64,000 bases of DNA from Turnera subulata (GCA_028386065.3 JAKUCV010004427.1:4613-68612); one strand, 5' to 3'; positions 24,647-35,452 are shown, counted from the stretch's first letter. Made by a program: numbers and translations. The notes: generated by a model from the letters alone, not told the origin.

Positions 24647-24880
24647 TCAAACTTGCTTCATTGGTTTTATCCTACCAGAGGCATATTCCAGCAGCTTTCT
24701 CTCATGTTCCTTGGAGGGTACTGTTACTGACATTACATTGCTGATCGCATATATTGGCTTCTTGCTTGTTCCTCTCCAAAACGTTGCCTTGTTGCGCCTT
24801 GAAGGGGCCGATGATGGAGGCGATGGCAAATGTGTCGATGCCGAAGACAAGTTCATGGGAATTACTCGACCGCAAGACAT
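24647..24880 (-). pseudogene. FatB-like fragment F: orphan first exon
   Basis: Encodes about 77 residues starting MSCGRVIPMN and ending GRIKPMKQV before a stop. They match the plastid-targeting first exon of copy E (MSCSRVIPMN, FWRGTSKKPIY, NVMSVT, EHE+KLLEY). Homology stops at 24655-24658, exactly where the duplicated A block begins. All later exons and the splice donor are missing. Upstream sequence back to the TATA box is still homologous to the D and E promoters, so this is a promoter plus exon 1 cut off from its gene. It could act as an alternative leader for copy A; no evidence for that is visible beyond position and orientation. Confidence 0.85.
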
Positions 24881-25316
24881 GTTGACAACTGATCGATGAC
24901 GAGAGTATAGTTCCACAGAAGCTGCAATACAAAGAAAAATCCCAATGAGATTCCTGGAAAATTAAGGACAAGAAAAGACAGTACAATCTGTTAGAATTAA
25001 CAAGAAGAGATAAGACGGGATCTTGATGATATCTTACAAAGTTTTTTATACTAGCCTGTGTGAGAAAACACAAACTGAAAACACACTTAGCTAGTTTGGA
25101 GATCACTTATAATTATAAGTGTTTAGTTGCAATGGTTCTCCTCTCTAATGGATGCCAATATTGATTTCAGTATATCCGCAAAGTGCCTAGTTAGAGAAAT
25201 GAAAAGGAGATGGTAATAATTATAGGAGAGCAAACAAAACTCACCTTTGATACCTAAGCCTTAATGACTACCAACTCTTTCCAAATCTGTGCATTAGCCC
25301 ATCCTCCTCATCAAGA

Positions 25317-25326
25317 CTATTTATAG
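25317..25326 (-). promoter_or_regulatory. TATA box of fragment F
   Basis: CTATAAATAG on the minus strand, about 440 bp upstream of the exon-1 ATG. The same element is at equal relative position upstream of copies D (51644-51653) and E (55963-55972). Confidence 0.6.
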
Positions 25327-25344
25327 GTATGCACCTTCCCCCAC

Positions 25345-25710
25345 ATTGTTATCAAACTCGGACCGGCCTGGCCGGTTGAACCGGAGTAACCGCGACCCGG
25401 AGACAAATTCGAGTTTTTTACCCCTCCGGGTTGTATACTCCAAAAACCCGATCGGGTCATGACGGGTTCTTCGATTTTTACGATTTTTATTGATCCGTTT
25501 CCAGTTTTTTCTGGGTCAAAAGGCAAAATTTTTAAAATTTTATCTTAGTCAGACCATGATCAGATCTTTGGTTAGATCTATACCAAAAAAATTATATATT
25601 TTTACTATTAACTCTAATACCGGTCAGACCCGGTTGGACTACAGTTGAACCTCTTAACCCGCGACCCGGCCACTGAAATGGGTCGATGGCCGGGCCGGGT
25701 TTTATAACCT
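25345..25710. mobile_element. Diverged MITE with CCGG-rich inverted ends
   Basis: Left end ATTGTTATCAAACTCGGACC and right end GGGCCGGGTTTTATAACCT are imperfect inverted complements. The interior is rich in CCGGTTGAACC/ACCCGG, as in the MITE at 46596-46930, suggesting the same family. It lies just upstream of the F TATA box and is missing from the corresponding D and E flanks. No clear target-site duplication is seen. Confidence 0.55.
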
Positions 25711-26896
25711 ATCGAATCTTTTTTTTTTTGAAATAAAATATCGAATCTATTTTTTTTTGGTAGAAAAATATATAATATTTCACTATTCAGCTAGGATCCC
25801 TTGGAGTTTAGTCACTTTCTTGCATGCTTTCCCATCCACATAGCAGCTACGTACGTGGAAATATCATGTTCACAACTACGAATTTAACCTTTTTCTTTTT
25901 GAGGAATTATAATGAATGTAACTTTGACTTTGAAAAATTTTTGGCCCGTAGAGCATAGGAGCTAATCCTAGCTAGATCCTACGAAATTAATGTTTAACTT
26001 AAAAATCAATGTTTGAAACCTGCTACTGTATTTGTAAGCAACTGAATATCATACCTCAAGTGGATATTGTACGCTGGGTGGTTGAAGGTTTTGTACAAGT
26101 ATCACCTTGAGAATATTTTAATGGTTGAAACCAAACTAACAAAAACTGTAGCGATTGCCAAATATACATTGGTTTGATTAATTCACATATATATAGTGCA
26201 TCGTCTATGATCTAGCTGCCATAGGCAGGCTTGCAGCAATAGCCCATTGAACATGGAAATATTGATAGAAAGAAAGTCAGACTGAATATCTTCCACGGAA
26301 TATATTAATCAAAGAGACACGTATGACATATAGCTTCAGGGAAGGGACAATCGATAATTAGACCAATTACATACTTTCCTCTAGAAATTAAAGGAAAGAC
26401 TTCCAAGTGTGATCTTTTGTTGTTTGTGTTATAAGTAGTAACAGGCTATAACTAGTTTATGATTTTTCGTTGGGAAAACAGAACACGCCCTTGCATAAAA
26501 AAAAAAAACATTAAACTATAGTTAACCAACAATACAAAATCTGCAACGCATTCTCCCTGATTTCAATGATCATGCATTACAAACACATCAACAACAGAAT
26601 AAGGGACGGTGGGTTGAAGTGATTTCACATTGATGTGATAATTAAGGAGAAACTATGAATATAATGTTGGTGCAAAAATCTTCCTTTCACACTGGAAGCT
26701 AAAAGGAACTAGAAATATAGGTTAGTTTAATTTAGAAATCCCATCAAAAGGAATAAAAATTTGCAGCTGAGAAGAACTATATATTCCGGGTTTTTCTTGA
26801 ATGAAAGATTTATTGTTTTTTGTTTTCAATGAAAGAACTATATATAGATTCCGGGTGCAGGGTGTTGTTGGTTGGAACTATATATAGGTTCCGGTG
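25711..26896. other. Non-coding flank shared between array copies
   Basis: No gene. Segments recur elsewhere in the array: 25737-25865 matches 51670-51800 and 56000-56120, and 26040-26480 matches 44610-45000 and 52185-52545. These are remnants of the duplicated unit's upstream DNA and show that the repeat unit is larger than the gene. Confidence 0.7.
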
Positions 26897-27255
26897 TCAA
26901 AAATCCAGTCCATGTATTTTACATGGCTAACGTGTTGGTTTAGGTCCATGTCATTCCATCCAGGCTATAGTTTAATAAAGGAAATGTAATTAATTAAGCC
27001 CGAGACATTTGGAAGCAAGAGAGATCTTTCAAGGGGGAACCAATTAATAACACAAGACTTTGATCTACTACTTGCCTTGAAATTTGTGGTTACATAATCT
27101 GCAGTATTGGGATCAAGTACAGTAGCAACTTGTTCTTGTTATCTCTGGGGATGATAGCATCACCATCGTTCTTGAAAGACAGTCCATACTCATCTCTAAT
27201 TTCCTTTCCAAACTTGGACAGTTTCCTTGTTTTCTTGTTTATCATCACATAAACA
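26897..27255 (-). pseudogene. FatB-like fragment G, exons 4 and 5
   Basis: Exon 4 (27076-27255) resembles that of copy C (YVMINKKTRKLSKFGKEIRDEY) but is 5 nt longer, which shifts the frame after NKNKLLL. Exon 5 (26897-26963) keeps the coding frame start, but the donor after it is lost (GAG|GT replaced). Exon 3 is absent: the intron sequence on both sides of copy C exon 3 is joined directly near 27455. Exon 4 ends AAG|GCAAGT, the same GC-type donor as copy C. A dead copy. Confidence 0.85.
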
Positions 27256-28072
27256 CTGCAATAAAACAAATTAATTAGCCCGAAATCAAATGTTATAATT
27301 ACTATTATATGGAGAAAGATTAGATTTGTAAAATGTAACTTTTCCTGAACCAAGTCTTTTTTTCTTTTAAAGTATATATATGGAATGGCCATGGCATCCC
27401 AACAATGTATATATCACATGAGGAGAAGCAAAAAAAAAAAAAAAGAACTGACCAATTTTCTACCAATTTATTAACCACGTAATTACCAGGATCGATATGC
27501 TTCCATAGTCATTAAATGACGGCAAAGGTACGTGTCACAAGCTTTTCAAAATAAATGTCGCTTCTTCTCCATAGTCATTTATGATGTTCTACCCGTAACG
27601 AGTCATATTAAATGAGACCCACATGAGACCCACATGCATGCCATATTTGCAATATTTTTTTTTTTTTTGGTCTGCCATATTTGCAATATATATATACTAT
27701 ATATACGTTTTATTTTATAAGAATATTCATTTGGATTTTAGACAACTGGTCATAATCAAATTTGATCAAAATCCCCTATTGTATGTATTCCACTCCACCT
27801 TGCTTGGTTCGTCGTCCTATGCAAATAAAAAATTTGGCATTCTTTTGATTTAAAATCAGTACTGGATTCAGCCTATTGATTGCATTTCAGCTAGTTTACT
27901 TGAAATTGAGATTACACTACTACAGCCAGCCAATGAGTTTAGCTACTGGGCTTCTCTTCTGGGCTGGAAGTTTCAAGCTTCGTTGTCGTTGTAGCTTGTA
28001 AAGCAAAAAAAAAGAATAAAGATGGAAGATTACACTATCAGATGGGAAGCCCCACAATTAATATTAACATTT
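27256..28072. other. Remnant introns of fragment G and inserted DNA
   Basis: Up to about 27630 this follows the introns of copy C (42000-42600) with deletions. From about 27640 it is unrelated AT-rich sequence that belongs to the material separating the two halves of fragment G. No gene seen. Confidence 0.55.
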
Positions 28073-28145
28073 GGCGTCGCCCGGACTCGAACCGGAGACC
28101 TTCATTGTGTTAGACTGACGTGATAACCAACTACACCACGACACC
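28073..28145 (-). tRNA. tRNA-Val (anticodon AAC)
   Basis: 73-nt cloverleaf on the minus strand. The acceptor stem GGTGTCG pairs with CGACGCC (one G-T wobble). The D arm carries AGTTGGTTA, the anticodon loop is CTAACAC (AAC, Val), and the T arm is TCCGG-TTCGAGT-CCGGG. Conserved internal promoter boxes are present (TGGTGTAGTTGG and GGTTCGAGTCC). The anticodon stem has one G-A mismatch (TCAGT against AATGA, where the usual sequence is ACTGA as I recall). The gene is nearly perfect but may be impaired. Confidence 0.88.
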
Positions 28146-28637
28146 ATTCTTGCTTATTTCCTTTGTCCTGGGTTGTTAGTGATAGATACAACATATAGAT
28201 GCAGAAAAACTGTGAATCAAATAAGTATAACTGAAGTGAATTGATTTTGGCAGAGGAAGAATGGGTTGTTTCCAGTTTGATCAATAATTTAGACAAACCG
28301 ATAGGCTTATAGCACTCCATTGTTGCATGCGAATTACAACCACTACAAAGATCAAAGCTGCAATATTTGTGAAGCACAGCAAATGCAGGCAAAGAAGATA
28401 CGATTAAAGCTGTCGGCTGCTGCTGGGGCATGGGTTTGATTTGATCAATTAAATCTTGTGATCATTGTAGTAATACTTTTTCCCACAATGACATATAAAC
28501 AACCTTCCACCTCTATTCATTGAAGAAGATATTTCATCGATGCGCGTTTTCTGAATAGGGAATATCTACTAGGGGAAACAACACTGTTGCGAGGAGGTCG
28601 AAGCCCATTGTAACATCCGTTTCATACATTAAAAAAG
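28146..28637. other. Unassigned DNA between tRNA-Val and LINE
   Basis: A minus-strand open frame of 109 codons overlaps the tRNA and has no recognisable motif. No transposon ends or other RNA gene are visible. Confidence 0.4.
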
Positions 28638-28653
28638 AAAAGTGGCCTCCTAT

Positions 28654-31082
28654 TTTTTTTGGTCGAAACCGGGAAGTATATTCGATAAATATACATGAGC
28701 TGAGTACATTATTAGGAGTCGTTAGCTCAGTTCGACTCCTATCTTGGACAAGATACCTGACTAGTATATGAGAAGATATCTGACTAGTATATGAGATGAA
28801 AATCATCACTAGGGAATAAACCCCAAACATACAAGACATAGAGTAAAAACTACTGCGAATACACCTCTCAAAAAGAAAAACCAAATAGGCCGGAGGACTA
28901 GCCAGGTCAGTGGTGCTGGTGACTATCCGGCGGTCGATCCAAACTCATATCAGAGCTGGATGCACCGGGGGAGAAAATCATGCGATGGCAGTCTTCTGTA
29001 AGGACTACTGCCATGTGGTTTTGATTTCTGCGGGGCCTGGGCGGGGTTGGATGGTTGAAATTGTTAGAGACAGCGGGGTAAATGGCAGGGGAAGGAACTG
29101 GGGAGGGGATAGGTCCGATGGGGGTTTGGACAACATCTGAATTAGACAGGTAGGTGCTGGTATTGGAAACATCATGAAGGGATTGTCTTTTGGGGGTTTT
29201 CTTGGATATAAGCTTCGAGATTTTCAGGGGTTGAGGTTTTTTGTTGGATTGCTTAGGGATTCGGGTAGAAAGCTTGTTCTTGGACCGTTTGAGTGTTCCT
29301 TCCCCTATGAAATCTTGCAATGTAGGTAGAGCCGGAGAGGGTTCAGGCTGGGAAGGGGTCGCATCATCATTTGTTGTTGGTGGAGGAGGGGAAGGTCCAA
29401 TTGGTATTCCTAGGGAGGCATTTGGTGTGGTCTGTATTGGTAGGATGGGTATAATTGGGGTCGAGGTAATAATGGCCTTTTGGTCCTCAGGTCGAGGACG
29501 ACTTAAAATTTGGAACCTGTTGGGTGGGTTGCTAGTATGGGAGGCTAAAGGGGATGCCAGAGTGCCAGTAATTTGACGGCTGCCAACATTGCTGGAATTC
29601 TGACTCGATGGTGGTACGGGCGAGTCGTCAACCTGTCTCTTTATTATCCTTCGAGTGCGCCTTGGCACATTCATCCATTCCCCCCTCTCTCCACTATCAA
29701 TCGACCCTGGTTGTCCGGGGGGGAGGGTAGCAGGAGTATCCGTCGGCATATGGTATCCAGTAGTAGCCTCCACGGGTGATGGCCATTGCCCAAGCGCACT
29801 TCTGGACATCCTAATATACTGTGCCCCACTCTTCCACAGGTTATGCAGATATTGGGCAGTCCCTCATAGTGGACTTTGATAGCTTCACCTTCTAGATCCA
29901 CAGTTCCTTGGAGGGGTTTTTTTAGATCCACACAAACGGCCACTTTAGCGAATTTAGCACGCTTCGGATTCAAAGCATTTTCATCCAATTTGACTGTCTG
30001 GCCGACCAAATCTCCCAGTAATCTGAACACTGTAGAGTGATATCTATTTACCGGGAAGTCAGGAAATTGAACCCACACCACAACTCTGTCTATCTTCCCT
30101 GTGGTCGCTCGAAACTCACTAGACCACGGCTGAACACTTAGAACATTACCAAAGATGGTCCATGGTCCATCCACTAAGGCATGCAAATAATCATCTTCCT
30201 CTCGAAATCAGACAATGTAAAAATTGTTCTCTAAATCAAGGATTTTGAACGCACCTTTGGGCTGCCAGAGAGTCTAGAGCTTTGAATATAGAGCCTTGTA
30301 TCCGATAGGACGGTCGAGAAGCTTCACCTTTACCGCCTTTTGCCATGGCTTGTCCAACCTTGCCTTGAAAGCTTCCGAAAGCTCCACGGTACATTTTCCA
30401 CCCTTGACGCAAATGTATGCATCCCCATCTTCAAATTCTGGCTCTCCGTCGAGCTCCCAAGGATCAAACAATGGATTTTCTATTGACCCCCAAAAAAGGG
30501 ATTCCTTGTAGCTGGGTCTTGGTTCAGTCATCTTCACATTAGGGGAATAAGAGTCAGCTTCCGTCCCCGCATGGTGACCCTGCCCTGTACTCGAAATACC
30601 TTGGCTAGACACATTTTTCGCCGGTTCGTGAGCGTCGGCGGTGGCTTCCCCGCCCATGAAGACGACGGCATCTTCCGTGATTAGTCGGGACGTAGTGGAG
30701 TCTACCGCCATCCCAAAGACCTCCGATCCTGCTACCTCACGCTCAGCCGCCGTGACCTGGCCAACGTGGGTGCCTCCCATAGGCGAGAGATCCCGGTGAG
30801 ACTTGATGCGCACCTTCTTGGTGCTCCGGTCCCCGTCAGCTTCAGTAGCCTCTTGTGAGGGCTTCTCGTCCTCCATGTCCAGATCGCCCGTCGTGGGTCC
30901 TCTGGGTCGTCGATGGTCAGCCGCTGAGGGGGAAGCTTGGTCTCTCTCGCGAGATCAGGACCTTGCTCGCTCCCTTTCTCTCATTCCGGTGAGAGGGTCT
31001 GGTGAACTGCAGTAAGTTTTCTGCTTTGCTCTCGTGTTTTTTTTGTTTTTTTTTTCTTTATTTTTCTGTTTGTTCTGGCTGT
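28654..31082 (-). mobile_element. ORF1-only LINE (non-LTR retrotransposon) with target-site duplication
   Basis: Flanked by the 16-bp direct repeat AAAAGTGGCCTCCTAT at 28638-28653 and 31083-31098. The minus-strand 3' end is a short A tail (T run at 28653-28660). Length is about 2.43 kb. It encodes only the gag-like ORF1. No reverse transcriptase or endonuclease sequence lies between ORF1 and the tail, so the copy is an internally deleted or non-autonomous L1-type element mobilised in trans. It interrupts the region between exon 4 and exon 2 of thioesterase fragment G. Confidence 0.88.
28907..30876 (-). pseudogene. LINE ORF1 (DUF4283 / CCHC zinc knuckle), broken
   Basis: Starts at ATG 30876 (MEDEKPSQEA). 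An RNA-binding DUF4283-like domain follows (DGPWTIFGNVLSVQPW, VVVWVQFPDFP, LGDLVGQTVKLD), then a zf-CCHC knuckle CITCGRVGHSILGC (about 29825-29870). The reading frame is broken by two in-frame stops (TAG at 30274-30276, TGA near 30209) and a frameshift near 29810 just after the knuckle. The remaining Pro/Ser-rich tail is open to 28907. Nucleic-acid-binding function is known for the family; this copy cannot encode it whole. Confidence 0.85.
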
Positions 31083-31247
31083 AAAAGTGGCCTCCTATTG
31101 AATAAAGAAGAAGAAGAAAGAAAGAAAAGTAATAATAAAAAAAATAAAAGACATGACCAACAAATTAGGGGCCAATGATTAGACAGGATCTACCAACTCC
31201 ACTAAAAAGCAGTCGAGAACCTATCACGGATTATTCGTATAACAAAA
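31083..31247. other. A/G-rich spacer after the LINE
   Basis: Contains the right copy of the target-site duplication (31083-31098), then a GAA/AAAT-rich low-complexity stretch. No gene. Confidence 0.5.
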
Positions 31248-31318
31248 CCACTCACCTGTCTATTCGGAAGAGTAGGGATGCTCTGCTCATTCCTGAAGAA
31301 ATTCTCAGGATCAACTGC
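31248..31318 (-). pseudogene. Berberine-bridge-enzyme-like C-terminal fragment
   Basis: On the minus strand, translation downstream of a CTGCAG gives AVDPENFFRNEQSIPTLP. The wording VDPxNFFRxEQSIP is the well-known C-terminal signature of berberine-bridge-enzyme-like FAD oxidases. Nothing else of the gene (FAD domain, His/Cys flavinylation sites) is present. It is a displaced gene scrap within the DNA that splits fragment G. Short match, so moderate confidence. Confidence 0.6.
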
Positions 31319-31426
31319 AGAGAATTACAATTTTCAAGTTTAAAATGGTGCAAACTGCAAAGATATCTTAACCTGCACAGTCATTTTACAGCATATCAAG
31401 TTTTCTAGATAAACGTAACATATTAC

Positions 31427-31562
31427 CATAAAGAGTAGCGATCCACTTCTATCTGCAGAGTATTGACCACCCATATATCAGGTTATTTTTACTTATCTCC
31501 GGTGTTGAACCAAAATATTGAGCCAAAAGACCCAGATTTCTCACATGGTTCAGTGCAGAATC
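31427..31562 (-). pseudogene. FatB-like fragment G, exon 2
   Basis: Matches exon 2 of copy C (42754-42887) closely but is 2 nt longer (insertion within the CCCATAT region), so the frame is lost. Splice acceptor TAG and donor GT are kept. The homology to copy C intron 1 ends at about 31650, where the duplicated B block starts. Exon 1 of G is missing. Confidence 0.85.
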
Positions 31563-31650
31563 CTACAGAGAAAAACAAAAACAAAAAGATCAGTAGACTC
31601 ATATATATATATGCAGTGCATGTATATATATTACCTCCTGGAATGTTGTG

Positions 31651-34158
31651 TAATCAGATGTATTGCGGTATTTCTGGGAGTTTCATAAAGCATAGTTGCA
31701 AATTTTTGCTTCCGGTCAGATCCTGGTGTTTCTGGGGGGGCTCATAAAGCATAATTGTTATGCAAATTTTGCTTCCGATCTGATTGCTGTATACAAATGC
31801 CATAGCTTTTTCAATAAACTGACAAATTTCATTTATTTCTTCCGGTTAGAACTCTAAGCATCTTTCCCTTGCAAAAAATTCTCAACTGGCGAAAGACTAA
31901 GCATTTGGTATAAAATTTTCGAGGTTGATAGCATGGAGCAGTTTTTCTTATAATTTATATAGAGCAAGGTAGTTTTTGGTGGTTTTGTCTGAAGATGGAT
32001 TATGAGAGAATTCATTACATTTTACTTTGGCTCAAATTTCGCATTACATAGCTTCTCAACACATAATGACATACAAATTAGGCAGATTATTATTTTACAA
32101 ACAGCCATTAGTGAATCGACCATTTGTTGCGGGCAAAACCGAATGAATTTTGAGAATTTCATCGGCAAAAGGAACATCCCAGAGGACATCTGCCTTCTTT
32201 TGCTTGCTTTCATGTTTTGGTTTCCAAAACGTACTGCCCTCAGGCTTCTTCTGCTTGCCTGCATCTTTTGGTTTCCAAAGGGTACTGCCCCTCATAATTT
32301 CGGTTCCATCCTCGGGGCAAAGCAAATGCACAAATTCTACCACCAAATCATCATCCACGGAGTGATCATCGGAGTTATTCTCGACCATCTTCGACAGAGA
32401 TTGCAGCGAGCTATTCCTGAAACACTCCTTCCGGTATTTCAAAGACATGGCCAGGAGTTCATGCTCCCCCGCAAACGAGCTTGGTATACCCTGAAATCTC
32501 ATGCGATGTGAATATTTGTACGCCAATTTCTTAAAAGTGTGGCCAATGGAAATTCCTCCTACCTCAATGATCCAGTCCATGTATTTGACAAAGCTAACAT
32601 GGTCATTAACATCCACATCATTCCATCCAGGCTGCAGTTAAGTAAATTTGTAACGCAAAGTACAAGAATGAATGAAATAAAACTATGAATTAATTAGGTG
32701 TGACTACTTACTTTTAGACCAGTGCAGACATAAGATGCTGTATCAACTTCAAGTCGAGGTATTTTTCTGCTGTCCATTCTGAGGACAGGATCACAATTGA
32801 TTGAAAAAGGCTTGATTTCCTCTCTGATTTCCTCTGTCATCTTAGATAGTTTTCTTGTTTTCTTGTTCATAATTGCAAACACACTGCATACACATGTATA
32901 TAACCATTACAAGCATCAAAATAATTCCTTTAAAACAAAAAAGTGTCAACTTTGATGAGTTTGTACTATCGAATGATCATGAATTCCAACAGATTATTGT
33001 CTCTATTTTGCTATAAATTATATACTGCTGACCTGGTTGCCGAAGCTAGAGTTTGGTTGGTATTTGCATCAGTTAAAATCCAATCACGACCCAAACCATT
33101 CTTTCCTGATGGGTACATACAAGTGTCTACTTGGACAACATCCCCCCTGCAATGAAAGAAAGGTTATCATAACATATATATCTCCAACATTTAAGAATTG
33201 AGACTTTGTTTGAACAAAAATGAGTGAGCACAGCATATATATACATATATTACCAAGAAGGATAACGATCAATTTGTATATCAAGACTACAGACAACCCA
33301 AATAAGATCTATTTTACTCATTTCTGGTGTCGAACCAAAACCGTCACTCAATAACCCTATCATCCTAGCATGGTTTAGTGCAGTATCCTGCAGTGCACAT
33401 ATAACAGAAAAGGTATGAGACAAATGACTATATAGAACAAGGAAAGATTTTTACAAGCCAGAAAACAGCAAGACAAAAGAATAAGGAAAAAAGAACCTGA
33501 AGATGGTTCATCAAGGCGATAGGGGACATGTTGCTATCACCACCTACATCAAATGATCTTACCAAAATGTTTTCTCTGTACACAAAACCATCCTGCACCA
33601 ATCTTCCTCTGGAGATGGCATCAAGTTGCTTTGCTTCTCGTTTGTTCATTTTCAGCTTCTCATTGGTACCTGATGTTATCAAGCCAGTATTGTATTGGCT
33701 AGCATTCATATTATTCCGGAGAGGGTGTTGTTGGTATTGGTAGGCAACTTTTGCCGCGGGTACTAAGCTACTACTTGATCTTCCTCTCCAGTACAAAGTT
33801 TTGCCTGTCAAAAGAGATGTCATTGCTGGACACATTGGCTCAGAGGAAATCGTTGAGCAACTTTGTGGGTTTGGTTTCCTGAGAGGGGCAGTAAATATAT
33901 ATGAATTGATGAGGTTCCTGCTTCCTCCACAGACTCTGAATTTTCACTTAGAACATGTTGGTTACTTGCGCAGGGGATTTCGTTGACACAAGAATGAGAG
34001 AAATGCATAAGGGTGGTTCTTTGGTGATTCAGTACTTAAAAAAACATAATATCAAGATCTCGTGATCTTGACATAATAATATTTAAATGATCAATCTTGT
34101 TTTTTAGTAATAGAGAGATCCTACACGAAAAAGGAGGAATAATTAATCAAACTTGCTT
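31651..34158. repeat. Segmental duplication block, copy 2 (thioesterase B with flanks)
   Basis: Same block as 22089-24658, including introns and the 68-bp tandem repeats. The left boundary abuts intron 1 of fragment G; the right boundary ACTTGCTT is followed by unrelated DNA. Confidence 0.85.
32095..33835 (-). CDS. FATB-like: FatB-like acyl-ACP thioesterase, copy B (apparently intact)
   Basis: Six exons (33497-33835, 33254-33387, 33033-33146, 32712-32883, 32563-32631, 32095-32490), 1224 nt, 407 aa, close to the usual FatB length. Closest relative is copy A. All splice sites are GT-AG, and exon lengths 134/114/172/69 are shared across the array. Landmarks: GRLVQDGFVYRENILVRSF, STPEM, RYPSWGDV, MNKKTRKLSKM, DVNDHVSFVKYMDW (Asp-Asn-His) and YRKECF with the conserved Glu-Cys. 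The last exon carries an in-frame 51-bp duplication encoding WKPKDAGKQKK and WKPKHESKQKK, then a unique tail ending FTNGCL. The basic C-terminal extension is absent from C and E. The N-terminus is Ser/Arg-rich, as in plastid transit peptides, but shorter than in FATB proper. Confidence 0.88.
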
Positions 34159-34833
34159 AGAGCATGTAAAGTATAAAAAAGCAACATTTTTGTATCTGCC
34201 CACTAATTCAATCCAAGTTGGGTCAACCTCTTATTAAAAAATAATTAGAACTCCCTCAAAACTGGTTCTCTTTGTCCACAACTTGTACTTAAACTTAGCT
34301 TATAGAGGGGACGAACTATTTAAATCAGCGAAGTGATCGTTTGTTTTTCCTTTCACTAATGAAAGTGATCTTAACACACTCGATATATATTATAGTCTCA
34401 TTATTTTTCGGATAAGAATTTGCTTTGGTGTGGATAGATTAATTATTTAGTCTAACCATTTCATTGTTAAGTTTTATTAACCCAATTCAAATTAATAAGC
34501 ATTTGCTTTCACAAGCATTGTGGAATATCTTGCATATTCTATCCTCTATTACAAGTTCCTCTACTTTTTTTGATACTAAATTTTTTTTTGATACTACGTT
34601 CCTCTACTTAATAGGTGTGGTGATTGAACCCAACCAAGTCAATCCTTCTTGGCAATCTAGACCATGTATTTATCTAAGTTTATCTTAGTCTAAATTAACT
34701 TTCCTCTCTCTTTAATGTATTTATAGTTATTAGGGATTTTGGTTTGATCCGAAGGTCACGATTGTCTATTGTTGTGCGGCTTGAATACTAATGCCCATTA
34801 GAGTACCTTATTCAGAGAGTTGCCGGAACTCTT
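34159..34833. other. Intergenic between copy B and the copia element
   Basis: AT-rich, no gene seen. As it lies upstream of copy B and replaces the F/E-type promoter, it must supply whatever promoter copy B uses; no clear TATA plus leader could be chosen. Confidence 0.4.
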
Positions 34834-35452
34834 TGTTGGGTCCCGATGGTACTATCTTGCGGAATAATGATCAATCAGAAATAAATGGCACACCGAATTT
34901 AACGTGGTTCACCCAAAACTTTTGGGCTACGTCCACAAGCTCAATCTCGCAGGAAACTTCCACTACAAAAATAGTAGGTTTACAAAGAGAGACTTTCCTA
35001 AAACATTTAGGGGCAAAATAAAACCTAGAGTTCTACCCAAAATAGTGACTCACAAGGTGTTTCTCAAGTGTTTCCCAAAAATACCCCAAAAGTATTTTCC
35101 CACTATTTTGTCACTCACTAAAATAAGAGGGACTATTTTGTCACTTCTAAAATTTAGAAGGACTAAATTTCTTCTTCTTCAAAATAAAAGGACTAAACTT
35201 CTTCTTCCTAAATTTAAAAGGACTAAACTTCTTTTCTTCCCTCTCTTTCTTTCTTTCTCCCTTTCCCTCACACACTCTTCCTCTTTGTGTGTTGTGTGTG
35301 TTTGTAGATGAATTCATTCTCTTTATATGGGAAATGGATCATCAAAATTTCCACAAATGGGTGCTTAAATTCCACATTTGGGTGCTAGTTTTCTTCCTTC
35401 CTTTTTTTTTTCAAAAATGGCTGGCTCCATGTGGAGGAAACCAAGCCTAACA
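34834..35452 (-). repeat. Copia 3' LTR
   Basis: 619 bp, partner of 39731-40348. Contains three or four degenerate tandem copies of an AAATTTAGAAGGACTAAA...CTTCTTC unit (about 35145-35235), also present in the other LTR. Open frames on the plus strand in both LTRs are chance. Confidence 0.93.

Larger units (their letters stand above)
22089..24658. repeat. Segmental duplication block, copy 1 (thioesterase A with flanks)
   Basis: Starts at TAATCAGATGTATTGC and ends at ACTTGCTT. The same block recurs at 31651-34158 with the same exons, introns and 3' flank. Outside these two points the sequences are unrelated. The left end lies only about 150 bp beyond the ABCF4 stop codon. Confidence 0.85.

Noticed and set aside
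28102..28431. 109-codon minus-strand open frame next to the LINE
   Set aside because: Runs through the tRNA-Val gene and has no recognisable motif.
34904..35311. 135-codon plus-strand open frame, repeated at 39801-40208
   Set aside because: Both lie wholly inside the copia LTRs, antisense to the element. The similarity is LTR identity, not protein conservation.
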